From Cercis canadensis (lineage: Eukaryota; Streptophyta; Magnoliopsida; Fabales; Fabaceae): a stretch of DNA of 64,000 bases. The position numbers and the translations under genes are program-made. The number at the start of each line of letters is the position of its first letter. Within the stretch, counting starts at the first letter, position 1. Below, one piece after another: positions 21,957-34,306 of the stretch. Location: positions 682,001-746,000 of the forward strand of contig QAOA01000393.1 in NCBI GenBank assembly GCA_003255065.1, in the 5' to 3' direction. The notes below the pieces were generated by a model. The model was not told the DNA's origin. It made no database searches and saw only the letters and a list, made by a program, of their open reading frames with translations.

Positions 21957-23428
21957 TGATGTGATTTTACCGGCAAATGTACCGGGTCACACAAGTAGTA
22001 AAAAGATGAGTTGAGTATCGTCCTAAGGGATCAACGTTAGCAACTACCAAATTCACCAATAATGATTCTATTTGGATAGAATAATGATTTGGATTGAAGG
22101 CAACTCTAAAATAGTAGATGCAAATGATTAATTAAGTAAAACTGAATGTTAAAGTAACACAACTTAATGGCAATTAAACAACAAGATTAACGATGAGTAA
22201 AAGAAAGTTAGGGGTTGATTTCACTCGCTTTTGATTTTGGTTATTTCATAGACAAAATAACCTTTGACTCACTGAAGAACAATCTACTTTAGATACAAAT
22301 CCCTTGTTGTTGGCCAATTTCCCTAATTTGATTGATCCTAATCCTTTGGATAAGCAATCCTCCTTGTCCCAATTAATTACCCAATTCCTTGGTTCAATTA
22401 ACTTGTCTAGGTGATTCAGCCTTAAGAAAATTAATTCAAGACCACATAAATTAAATCATCTATTCCTAGATTAACTTCATTTATTGTAGAGATTACAAGA
22501 GCATACTCAAATCTTACTATCCCTAACATCAATATGAGCAAATAATTCATTCAAATGGCGGCCAATCATTCAAAGGCATTAAGAACAGTAAACTCTACTC
22601 CAACAAATAGATTTGTATTAGAAGAAAAGTATTCAACAGGAAATCTTCATTAAAATCTGAGCTACATCAATCCCCCAACTAAAAGGTTTAGCTACTCATG
22701 ATCAAATCAGAGAAAAACAGATAATTGAAGTTCATGATGAGGTAAGAGAATGAAAACTAGGAGAAGTTCGAGTCCCAATCTTCGCCGATCGTGCTCCAAC
22801 TCTTTCCTCTTGCTCCTTGATGACTCTTTTTTCTCTATTTTCTTCCTCCTCTAATCCCCTCTTTTGGTTCATTTTTATACTATTTGAAATTTAGGGGTTT
22901 AGTCTTCAATCGCTCAAACACGGCTAAGACACGGGCCGTGTTCATTTATGGAATTGGGTGTGTCACTTAAACTAACTTTCTGGACCTCCAACACGGCCTC
23001 AGACACAACCGTGTCTTTTTTGCTTCAGATCGTGTTTATCTCAAAATGGCCCGTGCTTCTCTAGCTAAGGGCATGTTCATCTCTGGTTTGTCTCTGGCTG
23101 ACTGACACGGCATCCAACACGGGTGTGTTCTTCACTATCCTGGCCGTGTTCTTCAATCTGCTTGAGCAGGGACTTCTGGAGGCTAGTCACGGGCATAACA
23201 CGACTGTGTTTAGACATGTGTTCTTTGTCTAAACTTCAGATTTTACTAATTTCTCTGCACTTTGCTCCAAAATTTGCCTAAAATCCTTCATTTTGCTTGA
23301 CCAACAAGAGAAACACCTGATAACACAAATTCATGGATTAAGTACCATGTTTAAAGTAAATTTACTCATATGTAGGTAAGAATTCAATGATAAAGCATGG
23401 AACTTAAAGTCAGAATAAACAGATATCA
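21957..23428 (-). mobile_element. Solo gypsy LTR, minus orientation, perfect TSD
   Basis: A 5-bp TSD TGAAC flanks it (21952-21956 and 23429-23433). On the + strand it runs from TGATGTGATTTTACCGGCAA to CAGATATCA. Read on the minus strand the 3' end has the ...GACGATACTCAACTC...ACTACTTGTGTGACCCGG... arrangement of plant gypsy LTRs, which sets the orientation. The interior holds repeated 'ACACGG'/'CCGTGTT' words (22915-23220). No internal region is attached. Confidence 0.9.
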
Positions 23429-23433
23429 TGAAC

Positions 23434-24146
23434 CTACCTAGTTTGGACTTGGTCTAAGATTTGCCTTTGTTGAGGCCTATGTATCCAAGGATTGACCTAG
23501 GCATCAAAGTCCACCTAGTTCTAAAGGACGCTCACATTACGGATGATGTCTCTTAGAACTCATAGATTGATGAGAAACTAATTTGAAAAAGTGTTTTATT
23601 TCGGAAAAAAAAAGACAGAGTAGATTTTGAGTTTTTCGAAAGATAGGGTTTTTTTTGGAATTTTCTAGAAAATTGGGGTGAAAACCATAATTTTAGAAAA
23701 GTAAAGAAAAAAATTGTTCAAGCCAAACAACCTTTGTGAAGACTGAACGGACCTCAAATGGGTTTGATTTGATTTTCGCAAAAAGTTATTTTTTAGAATA
23801 AAGAAAGTAGAGAATTTCTGGAAAAAAAAAAAAAAAGAAACTTCAATTTTTGGAAAAAAAGAATTTTAAAGAGTTGGTGACTTTCCCATCAATTGATTCG
23901 GGCTAAGAGGTCATTCCATAAGATGAACCTCCTTCATGCAAAGATGCTATGCAACCCTAGTTTGATTTTAATTCTCTCTAGGAGCAAGATAAAAAGAATT
24001 CTAAAGCAAACAAATAAACATTTATTCTTTACATGTTGGTGATTAAAACATGCAACTTTATTCAATTGTGAATATAAAAATAATTGTTTGGTTTTAAAAT
24101 AACCTAGACATGGTCCTATGAGAAAGATTACTTACCTAAATGTATG
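23434..24146. other. Unassigned non-coding sequence, right part, up to the CACTA element
   Basis: AT-rich with A-runs (23607-23900) and no ORF of note. It continues the sequence left of the solo LTR (21633-21951) and resumes at 38721 beyond the CACTA insertion, so the three pieces were once contiguous. They may be the remains of an older retroelement. Confidence 0.35.
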
Positions 24147-24149
24147 GAT

Positions 24150-24320
24150 CACTACAAGAAAATTGCCATTTTCTCATGAAAAAAATCCGTGAGAAATGGT
24201 GGAAAAGTCCATGAGAAATAGTGTTCTCACGGACTTATGGGAGAGAGAAAAATAGGCGTGACGAAAGCATTTTCTCACGTACAAATTGATCCGTGAGAAA
24301 AACCTTTTGAAATATTTTTT
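24150..24320. repeat. Left subterminal repeats of the CACTA element
   Basis: Repeats of TCCGTGAGAAA and its complement occur at about 24186, 24207, 24223, 24271 and 24289, alternating in orientation. In En/Spm elements such arrays are the binding sites of the TnpA-type protein; that role is inferred here. Confidence 0.8.
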
Positions 24321-24464
24321 ATTTGTTGATTTTTTTCTCACATAACTATTTATTTTTTCTAAACATTTAATCAAATTAATAAACAAAATTAAATGAAATA
24401 TTACTAAATTTTATTAATAAAAATTTTATACAATAAAAAAAATATAACACAAGTCAGCTGAGCA

Positions 24465-25720
24465 CTAGTCCTCCTCGCCTGTCTCGAAGTCGTCAGCTGT
24501 GTCATCCTCAGTGGCGGGTTGTGAGGCCGAACTAGATCCTAGATGTTGTTGCTGGTGTAACTGTCCCAAAATAAAGGTGAGCGCCTTAGGTGAAATGCCG
24601 CTGGCATTCAATGCCTTAGCCGTTGGGCAGAGGCGAACCATCTTTTGCTGCAAGCTCGCCATTTGGGACAAGACCTTAGACAAGGCCGAATTTGGCTATT
24701 GGGAGGGTTGGGCGTAGGCGGAGTCCAAAATGCCGGCCTCGCAGCTCATGTCATAAACTTGACCTTTCCTATTCTTCCTGCTGATGACATCGAGCCATAG
24801 CCCGATGTCGTCAACAGAAGAAAAAGATGACCTGACCTGGCTCTCGAACCGACGTCTCTCAAACTCAATCTACATAGATAACACTATTAGGTTAGTATTA
24901 AAATTAATACATGTAATTACTCACATAAAGACTTAAGAACAATGAAATACTTACATAGGTAGACTCCACCTTTTAATGTACCCAGCCTTTAGTAGAGCTG
25001 TGCTAGAGGTGATGGAAAACCTCCACAGAATTAAGCTCTCTGCCCAACTCCTTCGTCTATAAAAAAATATAAATTGTTAGTAAACATAAATTAATATATA
25101 GCAAAAAAATAATGTTATTAAATAAAAAAACTTACCAGCCTCCATTTGTGCTCGAAGACGGTAATAGAGCCACCTCTATGGAATGTTTTCCCCTAATCTA
25201 AGGAATGATTCTTCTTATTCTTCTTAGAGATAACCCTATACTCTTGAGAGACCCATACTACTATGAGGGCCTCAAGCACTGTAGCATACAACTATTCCTT
25301 GTTGCTCTTCCCGATCCTGATGTCTCAAAAAGAGGCGCAAATGTTGTCTGAGTACTTAGAGAGCTAGACCTTACAAATTTGGCTATTGTTCTAGGGCTCC
25401 CAAACACATCTCCTTTGCAATAGAAAATAGAATGTCAAATTTAGTAAACATGTATACCAAATATATTAGTAAATAAAATTAAATAAATTATTTCTTACCT
25501 TAAACTTTGTCCACCAGAGTTTCTTCACCTCATTAGAAAATAAGGTAAAGTCCGGCCAAGGTTGCTCGTACTTCGACTTGTAGACAACTGAAAGTACGCT
25601 CACGAGCTCCTTAGAAGGGTAGAAGCTGGAAAAAAAAAAACATAATTAATTTTTACGTAATAGAAATAAAGTAATAAAAAATAACAAATATTAGAATTAA
25701 CTTACTCCTTCCTCCCATGT
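24465..25720 (-). pseudogene. Ptta/En/Spm-type plant transposase (TnpA-like) remnant
   Basis: Minus-strand pieces match the Transposase_24 (Ptta/En/Spm) pattern: ISKKNKKNHSLD followed by FHRGGSITVFEHKWRL (about 25140-25260), then KELGRELNSVEVFHHL (25000-25060), then IEFERRRFESQVRSS, DDIGLWLDVISRKNRKGQVY (24750-24870) and the C-terminal KVLSQMASLQQKM...DDFETGEED (24465-24683). The pieces are separated by intron-like gaps with plausible splice sites (GTAAGT at about 25135, acceptor TTTTATAG at about 25060). In-frame stops interrupt several exons. The protein would bind subterminal repeats. No TnpD/TNP2-like gene was seen. Confidence 0.75.
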
Positions 25721-26078
25721 GGCACAATAACAAGCCGACCATCAGCCAGTTGAGAGCTCGGTCATGGTCGTGGAGAGTCCGAAATGGACGGACTCACATA
25801 ACACGACCCTACAGCCGCAGACGATACGGAGCCTGGGGTTGCGGCTCTTGAGCACCCTTCCCCTATTGCAATGGGTGATAGGGTGCACGCCAACCCCGAG
25901 GTCAACATGAACATAGACAAGGCCGGCTCGATCTAAGAAGGCCAAGCAATAGCCTTGCCTTAGTCCTTCCTGGACGGCGGTCCAGCTGTGGGAGATGACC
26001 GTCTCGGTTGGTTTGATATCTATCATTCAATTTATATAAAACCAATGAAAATGTTAGAACAATAAAATCAGTAATTCT
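25721..26078. other. Upstream part of the CACTA transposase region, not recognised
   Basis: A 94-codon minus-strand ORF (25742-26026) is GC-richer than its surroundings and may be the N-terminal exon of the CACTA transposase, but I see no domain. It ends at the hAT-like MITE. Confidence 0.3.
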
Positions 26079-26662
26079 CAGTGTTTTAAAAACTGGACCG
26101 GTGAGCAAACCCTTTTAGAGGATGAGCACTAGTTGAACTGGTCCAACTGGTTAGACCAAATGGCCGGACTAGATGATGTCATAAATATAATTTTTTATAT
26201 AAATATAATATTTAATGTGCCTATTGTATAACCTAAGTTATAATAAATATATTTTAATACAAATTTGGTATTAAAATTAAAGTTAGCCTAGTGGCACATG
26301 TCTTTTCCCTTCCTTGGAAAGATGGTTCAAATCCTCTTATGGACAATATTTATCTATTATGCAATCTAAATTAGAATAACTAAATTATAATGCAAATCTG
26401 TTCAAAAAAGATGCATTGGTTTGGTGGTATAAGTATCTTATTCCTTAAAGGAAGGGGGATCAAATCTTTTGGTGACAATTTTGTAAAAAAAATAATTTAG
26501 TGAACCATCCGATTATGGAAAACCAAAATCGGACTGGTTCACACCGGTTTTTGCCGGTTTAACCTCTCAAACGAGTTGAACCCCATAACTGAACTAGAAT
26601 CTAGACTGGGCACCGGTTGGACCAGTCGAACCGTCGAGTCTGGTCTAGTTTTCAAAACACTG
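26079..26662. mobile_element. hAT-like MITE, 584 bp, with perfect 8-bp TSD
   Basis: The terminal inverted repeats are CAGTGTTTTAAAAACTGGACC (left, in part) and its imperfect complement ending GTTTTCAAAACACTG. The 8-bp TSD GTAATTCT is exact at 26071-26078 and 26663-26670. TSD length and the CAG(T)G terminus point to the hAT superfamily. The interior has no coding capacity; it carries further inverted sequence (AACCGG/CCGGTT words). A related copy lies at 60582-61080. Confidence 0.93.
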
Positions 26663-26714
26663 GTAATTCTTAAATCAACAAACCCTAACCCTTAAACCCC
26701 AAAACTAAACTACT

Positions 26715-26996
26715 TGACGAGGACTGGCCCAAAGCTAGTCGAACTCCAAGCCCACTATTCAGTCGACAATGCCCCGCATCTTCAGTACGACAAGGCGCCA
26801 CCAATTCAGCTCCACAATTGTTATAAATACACGTAGAATGCAATCTAAAAGGTAACTTGTCAAAACTATACCTAGACTGGATTATCTCTCTTATCACTTA
26901 CCTATTCTAGCTTAAGCATTAGAGAGCCTTCCTCGGCTCACTGTCAAGCTTGGCTTACTGCAAGTACATCCAGCTCTGGCATTTTTGGCATCAACA
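26715..26996 (+). repeat. 5' LTR of the Tat element (282 bp)
   Basis: TGACGAGG to GGCATCAACA. It is 17 bp longer than the 3' LTR because of a local repeat of the GGCT(C/T)ACTG word near 26935-26960. It includes TATAAATACA at 26822-26831 as a likely promoter TATA box. Confidence 0.93.
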
Positions 26997-27044
26997 ATTG
27001 GTGTTGTCTGTGGGGACGATTTAGATCCCACATTTTTTTTCATC

Positions 27045-28130
27045 ATGGTAAATACCCGAAACAACGCCTATGTGTATCTTCCACCAGGTGGACAGCTACA
27101 ACTTAGTCCTACGCCACAGGAGAGCAATAACAACCAAGAAGATATTGACCCTCAACAACTACGGGAACATATTCTCCACCTAAAAGCAACCTTGCAACAT
27201 GAGTGGAAGCACAGACGAAAGGTGCCTACCCAATCTACCAAGATAGAAACAACCCCAAGCCCATCTCTTTTTCATCACCCAACAAATCACTTTTACCAGA
27301 GGCCGCCCCAACCTTACCCATATTGGTACCCTATCACACCAATTTACCCACATCTCTCTCTTTATACACCTCAAGCTAGCTACACACAATATGATCCTTT
27401 TAGTGACATACCTCGCCCACCCCAACTTGGCACAGGCTACGCCCAAGGCTACCCACCAAATCACAGTTATCAACCTATTATTCCTTACAACTTAGGGGAT
27501 AGATCACACCCATTCACCACAAATATAATGAGCACTTCCATACCCAATAATTTCCATCCCCCAATGCAGCTTGAGGCATATGATGGTAGCACGAATCCCC
27601 AAGAGCACTTGACTCTGTTTCGATCGGCTATATTGCTCATGAACGCCCCAGACCTGATTATATGCAGAGCATTTCCTGACACATTAAGAAAGGCAACACT
27701 TTTATGGTTCTCTTCCCTCATGCCAGGATTCATAAACAGTTTCCATGATCTTTCCTCTCAATTCTTGGCCCACTTCTCAACCAGCCATTCCTATCTTAAA
27801 ACCTTTACATCCTCTATAAATCTTAAGCAAGAAGTCAATGAACCACTTAAAGACTAGTTTACCAGATTTACCAAAGAGTCAATCCAGATAAAAAAAACTT
27901 AAGTGGAGATGCTGCTATCCATGCTATAATGGCCGGACAACGAACCAGTGAATTCATTGCCTCTCTGGCAAAGAAACCACCTCTTAATCTGGATGACTTA
28001 TTAACTAGAGCGGACAAATACATCAGAATGGAAGAGATAAATGCTGCTAAAAAGAAAAATGAAACCTTGCAGCATGATTTTCGAAAAGACCAAGGAGGGC
28101 TATATGGAAAAAGATGAAAGGAGAAAAGGA
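27045..28130 (+). pseudogene. gag of the Tat element, first part
   Basis: The ATG at 27045 opens MVNTRNNAYVYLPPGGQLQL. A Pro/Tyr/His/Gln-rich region (27280-27480) is followed by the capsid core: NFHPPMQLEAYDGSTNPQEH, ICRAFPDTLRKATLLWFSSL and the SFHDLSSQFLAHFSTSHSYLK tract, ending at TAG 27855-27857. After a frameshift the frame resumes with GDAAIHAIMAGQRTSEFIAS and LTRADKYIRMEEINAAKKKN (27905-28070). The copia solo LTR at 28287 cuts it before the zinc knuckle. Confidence 0.9.
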
Positions 28131-28286
28131 GGGGAACAATGAGGTCCGCCACTAGGAAAATATCGAAATTATACTCTCCTAAATCAAACCAAGGAAAAAA
28201 TATTGGGTGTGATCTACCAAACAGACCTCCTCAACCCACCTAAGCCTCGACCAAAATTTCAACACCCAAGTTCGACCAATAGCAAG

Positions 28287-29745
28287 TGAAAGTTGTAAGA
28301 CATACTCCTAGAGGGGGTGAATAGGAGTTGTTAAAAATTGCTCATAAAAACGAATTCAAATCACATATTTGTTTAAGAACTAGTTCTTACAAACTAGTTC
28401 TTCAAACTAGTTCTTTGACAAATACCAGATTTGAACACAACGAGATAACTTAATGAACCATATAGAACAAAATAGAATTTAATCCAGAAGATCAGAGATG
28501 AAAAGAAAGAAAATCTACAAGAGTCTTTATAGTGGTTCAGCATAAAAAGCCTACATCCACTTCTCCCACAAATAGGGTTCCACTATTCTTGAAGTTTATT
28601 TGTCCAAGCTTCTCCAAGCTTCACAACCATGGTTTTTGTTTTTCAAGCTAACCATAAACTCACACTCTCTAACTCACTAGGGATCACATTTATGGATTTC
28701 TCCCATAGAAATCCAAATACAAAACCCAAGTGTTTTTGTTTAGCCCTAAAGAAGAAACTCTCTTTTATAGAGTAGAAAGTATACACTGAAGTTCTTGCTA
28801 CATGAAGAGATAACCGAAAGGAAGAAGAAGAGATGAACTCTTGAAAATGTTTTCCTTCTCTCTCTAAAATATTTTCTTCTCACTTCTCTTCATGCATCAC
28901 CGAAGTACTTACACTACCTCTTGATATCTCTCATTTCTTGTGCATGTGAAGAACTTTGAAAAAGGCTAAGGAGAGGCCTTCCACTTGTTGACATAAGTCC
29001 CATCATGCATCATGACCTTTTGTCATTTTGTGAGAAAAAGACTTGTCCTTGTGTAAGATAAAGTAGATGGAGTGTTCCTTGAAAAAGGGAACTATACATC
29101 AATCACTTCAAGAAGACTTTCCAATCTCAGTCTCACACATTCTTAGAGAGACTAGAAAAAGGCTAATTTCAACTGGAGTCTTCAACAAGTTTGTCCACAT
29201 CAGCTAAATAGAAGCACTCATTAATCAAATGCAAGAACTAGTTCTTAAGAACAAGTTGAGCTAGCTCTTGAAGGCTCAAAGAATATCTCTTCATAAAGAA
29301 AGATGAGCCCACGTGAAGAGTTCAAAAAACAGCCCCATTAAGGACAGTTGTCCACCACATAGAGCAAGAGAATCCCACTTGCATTATCTCTTTCATTTTT
29401 ACCAATAAACAATTCTTACTTTATCCCTTAAAAAGTGGATCTTGCAGCTGTTTTTTTAAGAGGAAATTTCCTCACTTTGTATAGGAAACTTCCTAACAAA
29501 AAGAGAGATTTCTTGGGTCTTCTTAATTCAGCATAGATCCTCATCCACATCAGTAAAAATTTGGGTAGTTAACTTATGGAATAACAAGTCCTCCTTTTCC
29601 AGAACTCCTTTGCCAAAACTAGTTCTTTATTGAAGACTTCTTACTTGCCTGTTCTAAATAAACACTTAAGCATATAATACAAGATTAGTAACAGGAAGAT
29701 CATTTGTTATCATCAAAACTGGATTAGAGAATTATGGGACTAACA
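28287..29745 (-). mobile_element. Solo copia LTR inserted in gag of the Tat element
   Basis: On the + strand it runs TGAAAGTTG...CTAACA and matches the copia LTR at 17658-19722 in its ends (ACTCCTAGAGGGGGTGAAT; GGATTAGAGAATTATGG). The flanking 5 bp GCAAG (28282-28286) and GTAAG (29746-29750) form a TSD with one mismatch. Removing it rejoins the gag frame (SNS|K YCAYHREFGH). 1,459 bp. It contains multiple AACTAGTTCTT-type motifs. Confidence 0.92.
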
Positions 29746-29750
29746 GTAAG

Positions 29751-30340
29751 TACTGTGCGTATCATAGAGAATTTGGTCACTTCACCAATGACTATGTTTA
29801 TCTAAAAGATGAGATTGAACAATTAATAAGGAGAGGCAAGCTGTCAAGATTCATGGCTAGGGGTCCTAAGAAACAATATGAAAGAAGGAACCAAGGAAAT
29901 CAAACTGGGGGAAGAGAAAGGAGCCGATCCCCGATATTGAGAAGATCACCACAACAAGCTCAACATGGTCGACAACACCCCCCCCAACAACCTCAAAGGC
30001 AATAAAGAGAAGAACCATAGCCAGTAGTAGGTGTTATAACTACAATAGCCGAAGGATTTACTAGAGGAGGACCCACCTCTTCATCTAGAAAGAGATATAG
30101 ACAGGCGGTAATGAATGTGGCAGGCCCAATAAGAGAGCCCATTATTAGTTTCAACGAAGAAGACTATCAGGGCATTCAGCAAAATCACGATGACCCTATG
30201 GTAATTATGGCAATGATCTTTAATTGGGAAGTCCACAGGATACTGGTCGATCAAGGAAGTTTAGCCGACATACTGTACTATGAAACATTTAAAGAACTTG
30301 GGATTCCAAATTTGGAAATTTAGTCCTTTCCGGGAACCCT
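29751..30340 (+). pseudogene. gag zinc-knuckle region and protease of the Tat element
   Basis: The gag end shows YCAYHREFGHFTNDYVYLKD (a CCHC-like knuckle with replaced residues) and a basic Arg/Gln-rich stretch. The protease region has MNVAGPIREPIISFNEEDYQ and the retropepsin box LVDQGSLADILYYETF (30246-30293), where the family has DTGS or DSGS; here Gln replaces Thr/Ser beside the catalytic Asp. A TAG follows at 30321-30323. Confidence 0.85.
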
Positions 30341-32010
30341 AGTTGGATTCTTTGGTAAGAGAGTGCATGTGAAAGGATATATTAAATTGTGAGTAACTTT
30401 AGGCTAATCTTCGGACATTATCTCCATATCTGTTCAATTTTTGATAGTGTACTATGAGTCAGCATATACTGCACTCCTCAAGAGACCTACACTCAATGAA
30501 GCAAGAGCAATAATGTCTACACCACACCTTATAATGAAGTTTCCCACCAAAGAAAGTCGGGTGGGTGCGGTCCGAGCCTAACAAGAAGCAACGAGAAAAT
30601 GTTATAGTGTGAGTTTGAGAATTGAAGAACATGTGGCAAGTGAGTCAAGAGCAAGCACACCCCACAATGTTATGTATATTGAGTTAGATGTGAGAGAAAA
30701 TTTAGTAGAAATAAGACTAGAACCGGAGGGGACCTTGGTGGAAGTAGAGATTGGGTTAGGAACAAATAAAAAAATATGGGTGGGGGGGCCAGTTGACAGA
30801 GGAAGCAAGAAAAGAACTAATCGAGATACTCACCGAGTTTTCAGACTTATTTGCCTGGTCAGCTGTAGACATGCCAGGAATAGACCCTAACTTCATATCA
30901 CATAAACTTAGTATTTATCCAAGTGTCCATCTGATAACATAGAAGAAGCAAACTTTTGGACCAGAAAGACAGCAAGCCATAAAAAAGGAAGTAAAAAAGT
31001 TGTTGGAAGCAAGATTCATAAGGGAGGTGACATACACTACTTGACTTTCAAACGTTGTCTTAGTAAAGAAGCATAATGGGAAGTGAAGAATTTGTGTAGA
31101 CTTCACTAACCTCAACAAGGTGTGTCCTAGAGATTCTTACCCTCTTCCTAACGTAGACAAACTAGTAGATGGGGCATTGGGATACAAAACGTTGAGTTTC
31201 ATGGATGCTTACTCTGGTTACAATCAGATCAAAATGTCTTTAGATGACAAATAAAAAATTGTGTTTATTACAAATGGGAATTACTTCTACAAGGTGATGC
31301 CCTTCGACTTGAAAAACGCTGGGGCTACCTACCAGAGGTTGATGAACAAGGTGTTCGAACAACAGATCAGTAGAAATGTGAAAGTCTATATGGATGACAT
31401 GTTTGCAAAAACGGCAGAATGAGGTGACCATTAGACCAATTTGAAAGAAATCTTTCAGGAGTTAAGGAAATACAACATGAGACTTAACCCGAACAAATGT
31501 TGCTTTAGGGTAGAAGCAGGCAAGTTCCTTAGATACATGATTAGCCACAGAGGGATTGAGGCTAACCCCGAAAAATGCCGAGACATAATAGAAATGCCAT
31601 AACCCAAGTCTGTGAAAGATGTTCAGAGAATCACAGGAAGAATCGTAGCCTTCTCCTATTTCATGAGCAGGTCAGCAGATAAATCTTTACCCTTCTTTAA
31701 ACGCTTAAAGCAAATTAAAAATTTTACTTGGGACGATAAGTGCCAAAATGCCTTTAATCAATTAAAGCATTACCTTTCTACACCCCCATTATTGTCTAAA
31801 TCTGCTACGGAAGAACCTCTGTACATTTACCTTTCTATAACAAATCAAGTAACAAGTTCAATCTTAGTCAGAGAAGATAAAGGAATCCAAAGGCTGGTAT
31901 ATTACACAAGAAAAACTCTGCAAGGAGCAGAAATTCGCTATCAAAAAATTAAGAAGTTAGCCTTTGCGCTCTTAACCGCCTCAAAACGATTATGACCTTA
32001 CTTTCAGAAT
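30341..32010 (+). pseudogene. Reverse transcriptase and RNase H of the Tat element
   Basis: Motifs: DMPGIDPNFISHKLSI, GPERQQAIKKEVKKLLEARF, ICVDFTNLNKVCPRDSYPLP, FMDAYSGYNQIKMS, MPFDLKNAGATYQRLMNKVF, the catalytic YMDDM (31387-31401), NMRLNPNKCCFRVEAGKF, SRSADKSLPFFKRLKQIKNF and PLYIYLSITNQVTSSILVRE of the first RNase H. Stops are seen near 30940, 31042, 31085, 31252, 31421 and 31602, so no enzyme can be made. The catalytic Asp pair itself remains. Confidence 0.92.
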
Positions 32011-32600
32011 CACCAAGTCATTGTACGAATAAATGCCCCGCTTCGACAAGTGTTACAAAAACCAGATTTAGCCTGTCGAATGGTAGTGTGGTCGATAGAA
32101 CTATCAGAATATGCGTTACAATTTGAACCAAGAGGGGCGATGAAAGCTCAAGCCCTTGTAGATTTTGTAGCAGAAATGACTCAATCCTCTGAAGAGGATA
32201 TGGTGGAAACATATGCAAATTGGGTCATTCATGTTGATGGATCATCCAACGTTAAAGGAAGCAGAGCAGGAATCATACTAGAAAGCCCTCACGGTCTTGA
32301 AGTAGAACAAGCTTTAAAGTTCATATTTAAAGCCTCAAACAATTAAGCTGAATATGAAGCACTGATAGCAGGGCTGTAATTGGCAAAGGAAATGGGAGCA
32401 GATAGGATAAAAGTATTAAGTGACTCTCAGCTGGTCACAAGCCAAGTCAAAGGAGATTACAATGCTAAGGATGAGATGATGATGAGATACTTAAACATTG
32501 TCAAGAACTTAATTCCTCAGTTTAGCTACTTCGAAATGACATACACTTTGAGAGAGAGCAATGAAAGAGCATATATACTCTCTTAGATAGCCAATACAAG
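32011..32600 (+). pseudogene. Second (archaeal-type) RNase H of the Tat element
   Basis: After the RT-RNase H comes a second RNase H: WVIHVDGSSNVKGSRAGIIL, AEYEALIAGL, LAKEMGADRIKVLSDSQLVT and LRESNERAYIL, which preserve the D...E...D pattern. This duplicated aRNase H marks the Tat lineage. Stops at 32344-32346 and 32583-32585, and one in the AGL segment. Confidence 0.88.
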
Positions 32601-33997
32601 AAAAATAGGGAACAATAAGACAGTCATTCAAAAAACAAAGAAACACCCCAGCATAGAGGAAGAGATAATGGTTATTGACAAAGCTGAAGCATCATGGATG
32701 ACGCCCATAATCAGGTACCTCGACTCTAGGAAATTACCTGAGAATAAAAGTGAGGTGAGAAGCTTAGCTAGAATGGTCAACAAATATTATTTAGAGGTGA
32801 GACAACTGTACAAAAAAGGATTCTCTGTACCCATGCTGAAATACTTAGATAAGGAAGAAGCGGAGTATATGTTGTAGGAAGTACACGAAGGCATATGTGG
32901 GAGCCATATAAGAGCAAGGATACTTGCCAAAAAAGTTCTTTGTGTAGGATATTACTGGCCAACTATATGCACAGATTCTAGTAACTTTGTACAGAAATGT
33001 GACAAATGCCAACGGTATTCCCTCGAGCACATAGCTCCCCCAACAAAATTGCATATGTCAGAAACTACATGGCTCTTCGTCAGATAGGGAATAGATTTGT
33101 TCGAACCATTTCCAATAGCTATTGGTCAAAAGAAATATCTTATAGTCGCCATAGACTATTTCACTAAGTGGATTGAAGCAGAACCATTGGCAACAATTAC
33201 CACAAAACAAGCTGAAAAATTCCTATTGTGGGCTATTGTTTGCAGGCTTAAAACTGAGCTTTAAATTTTATTTTATATGAATTCCCTGAATCTTAACATA
33301 TATTTTTGCAAGTTTGGAATACCGTTCTCAATAACGGCTGATAATGGAACTCAATTTACAGATAAGAACTTCCGAGCTATGTGTGAAATCTTGCACATCC
33401 AAGTTCATTATACCTCGGTAGAATACCTATAGGCCAATGGCCAGGTAGAAGCGGAAAATCGAATAATACTCCAAGGGCTACAGAAAATATTGGACAAGGA
33501 AAAAAGATACTGAATCGATGAATTAAGTCATGTTCTTTGGGCTTTCCGAACCACCACTCAGTTTGCCACGGGAGAATCCCCATACAAGCTCACGTACGGT
33601 GAAAAAGCAATGAGTCCAGGAGAAGTTGGTGAGCCAAGTTAGAGAAGACAACATTTTGAAGTTGACAATAACGACTCAAATATGCTAGCAAAATTAGACT
33701 TGCTAGAAGAAGAACGAGAAATAGCTTCGATCCGGATGGCAGCGCAAAAATAGCGAGTCGCTAGATACTACAACTCTCGAGTAAGGGAGAGAACATTCAA
33801 AGAGGGCAATCTAGCACTCCAACGCGCAACAATAGGCCACAAAATGACGTATGAAGGAAAGCTCGCACTAACAAAGGAAGGACCTTACTGGGTCGCAAAG
33901 GTGTTAGGAAAAGGGGCATACAAGCTGCAAACCCTAGATGGGAAAGAAATCTCAAGGACATGGAACATGGTGAATCTACGAAAGTATTTCAGTTAAT
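32601..33997 (+). pseudogene. Integrase of the Tat element
   Basis: The N-terminal zinc-binding region reads VHEGICGSHIRARILAKKVL...CDKCQRYS (32880-33015). The core shows GIDLFEPFPIAIGQKKYLIV, FTKWIEAEPLATIT, ITADNGTQFTDKNFRAM and ANGQVEAENRIILQGLQK (D, D, E visible). The C-terminal region YEGKLALTKEGPYWVAKVLG ends at TAA 33995-33997. Stops are scattered through it. An extra stretch of about 65 bp (about 33247-33310) sits between WAIVCR and CKFGIP, where the family reads continuously. Confidence 0.9.
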
Positions 33998-34306
33998 GAA
34001 TGCATAAAGTTTGATTTTCAAGTATGTTGTGACTTTTCACACACTTCGATTATGAAGTTTCATTGAATAAAACAATTAAGGTTCAAAGAAATGTCTTCGT
34101 ATACCAAGAATGAGCTTAAAAAATCATTCCAAAACCGTCTAAAGGACATAAAACCGGTATACGGCAGAGCTATAAGCCCTCGTAAAACTAAACATGATAA
34201 TGTCCATAGGACAATAAACCGAAATGTGGCAGAGCAAAAAGCCCCCAGACTCTAAAAAAAGTAACTCAATAACAACATTAAAAGGAAAGTCACTAAAAGG
34301 AAAGTT

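Noticed and set aside
24499-24717. 72-codon + strand ORF with Cys/Trp-rich product
   Set aside because: It is the antisense shadow of the Ptta/En/Spm transposase exon.
27180-27473. Minus-strand ORF rich in Trp and Cys opposite gag of the Tat element
   Set aside because: Shadow of the Pro/Tyr-rich gag frame on the other strand.
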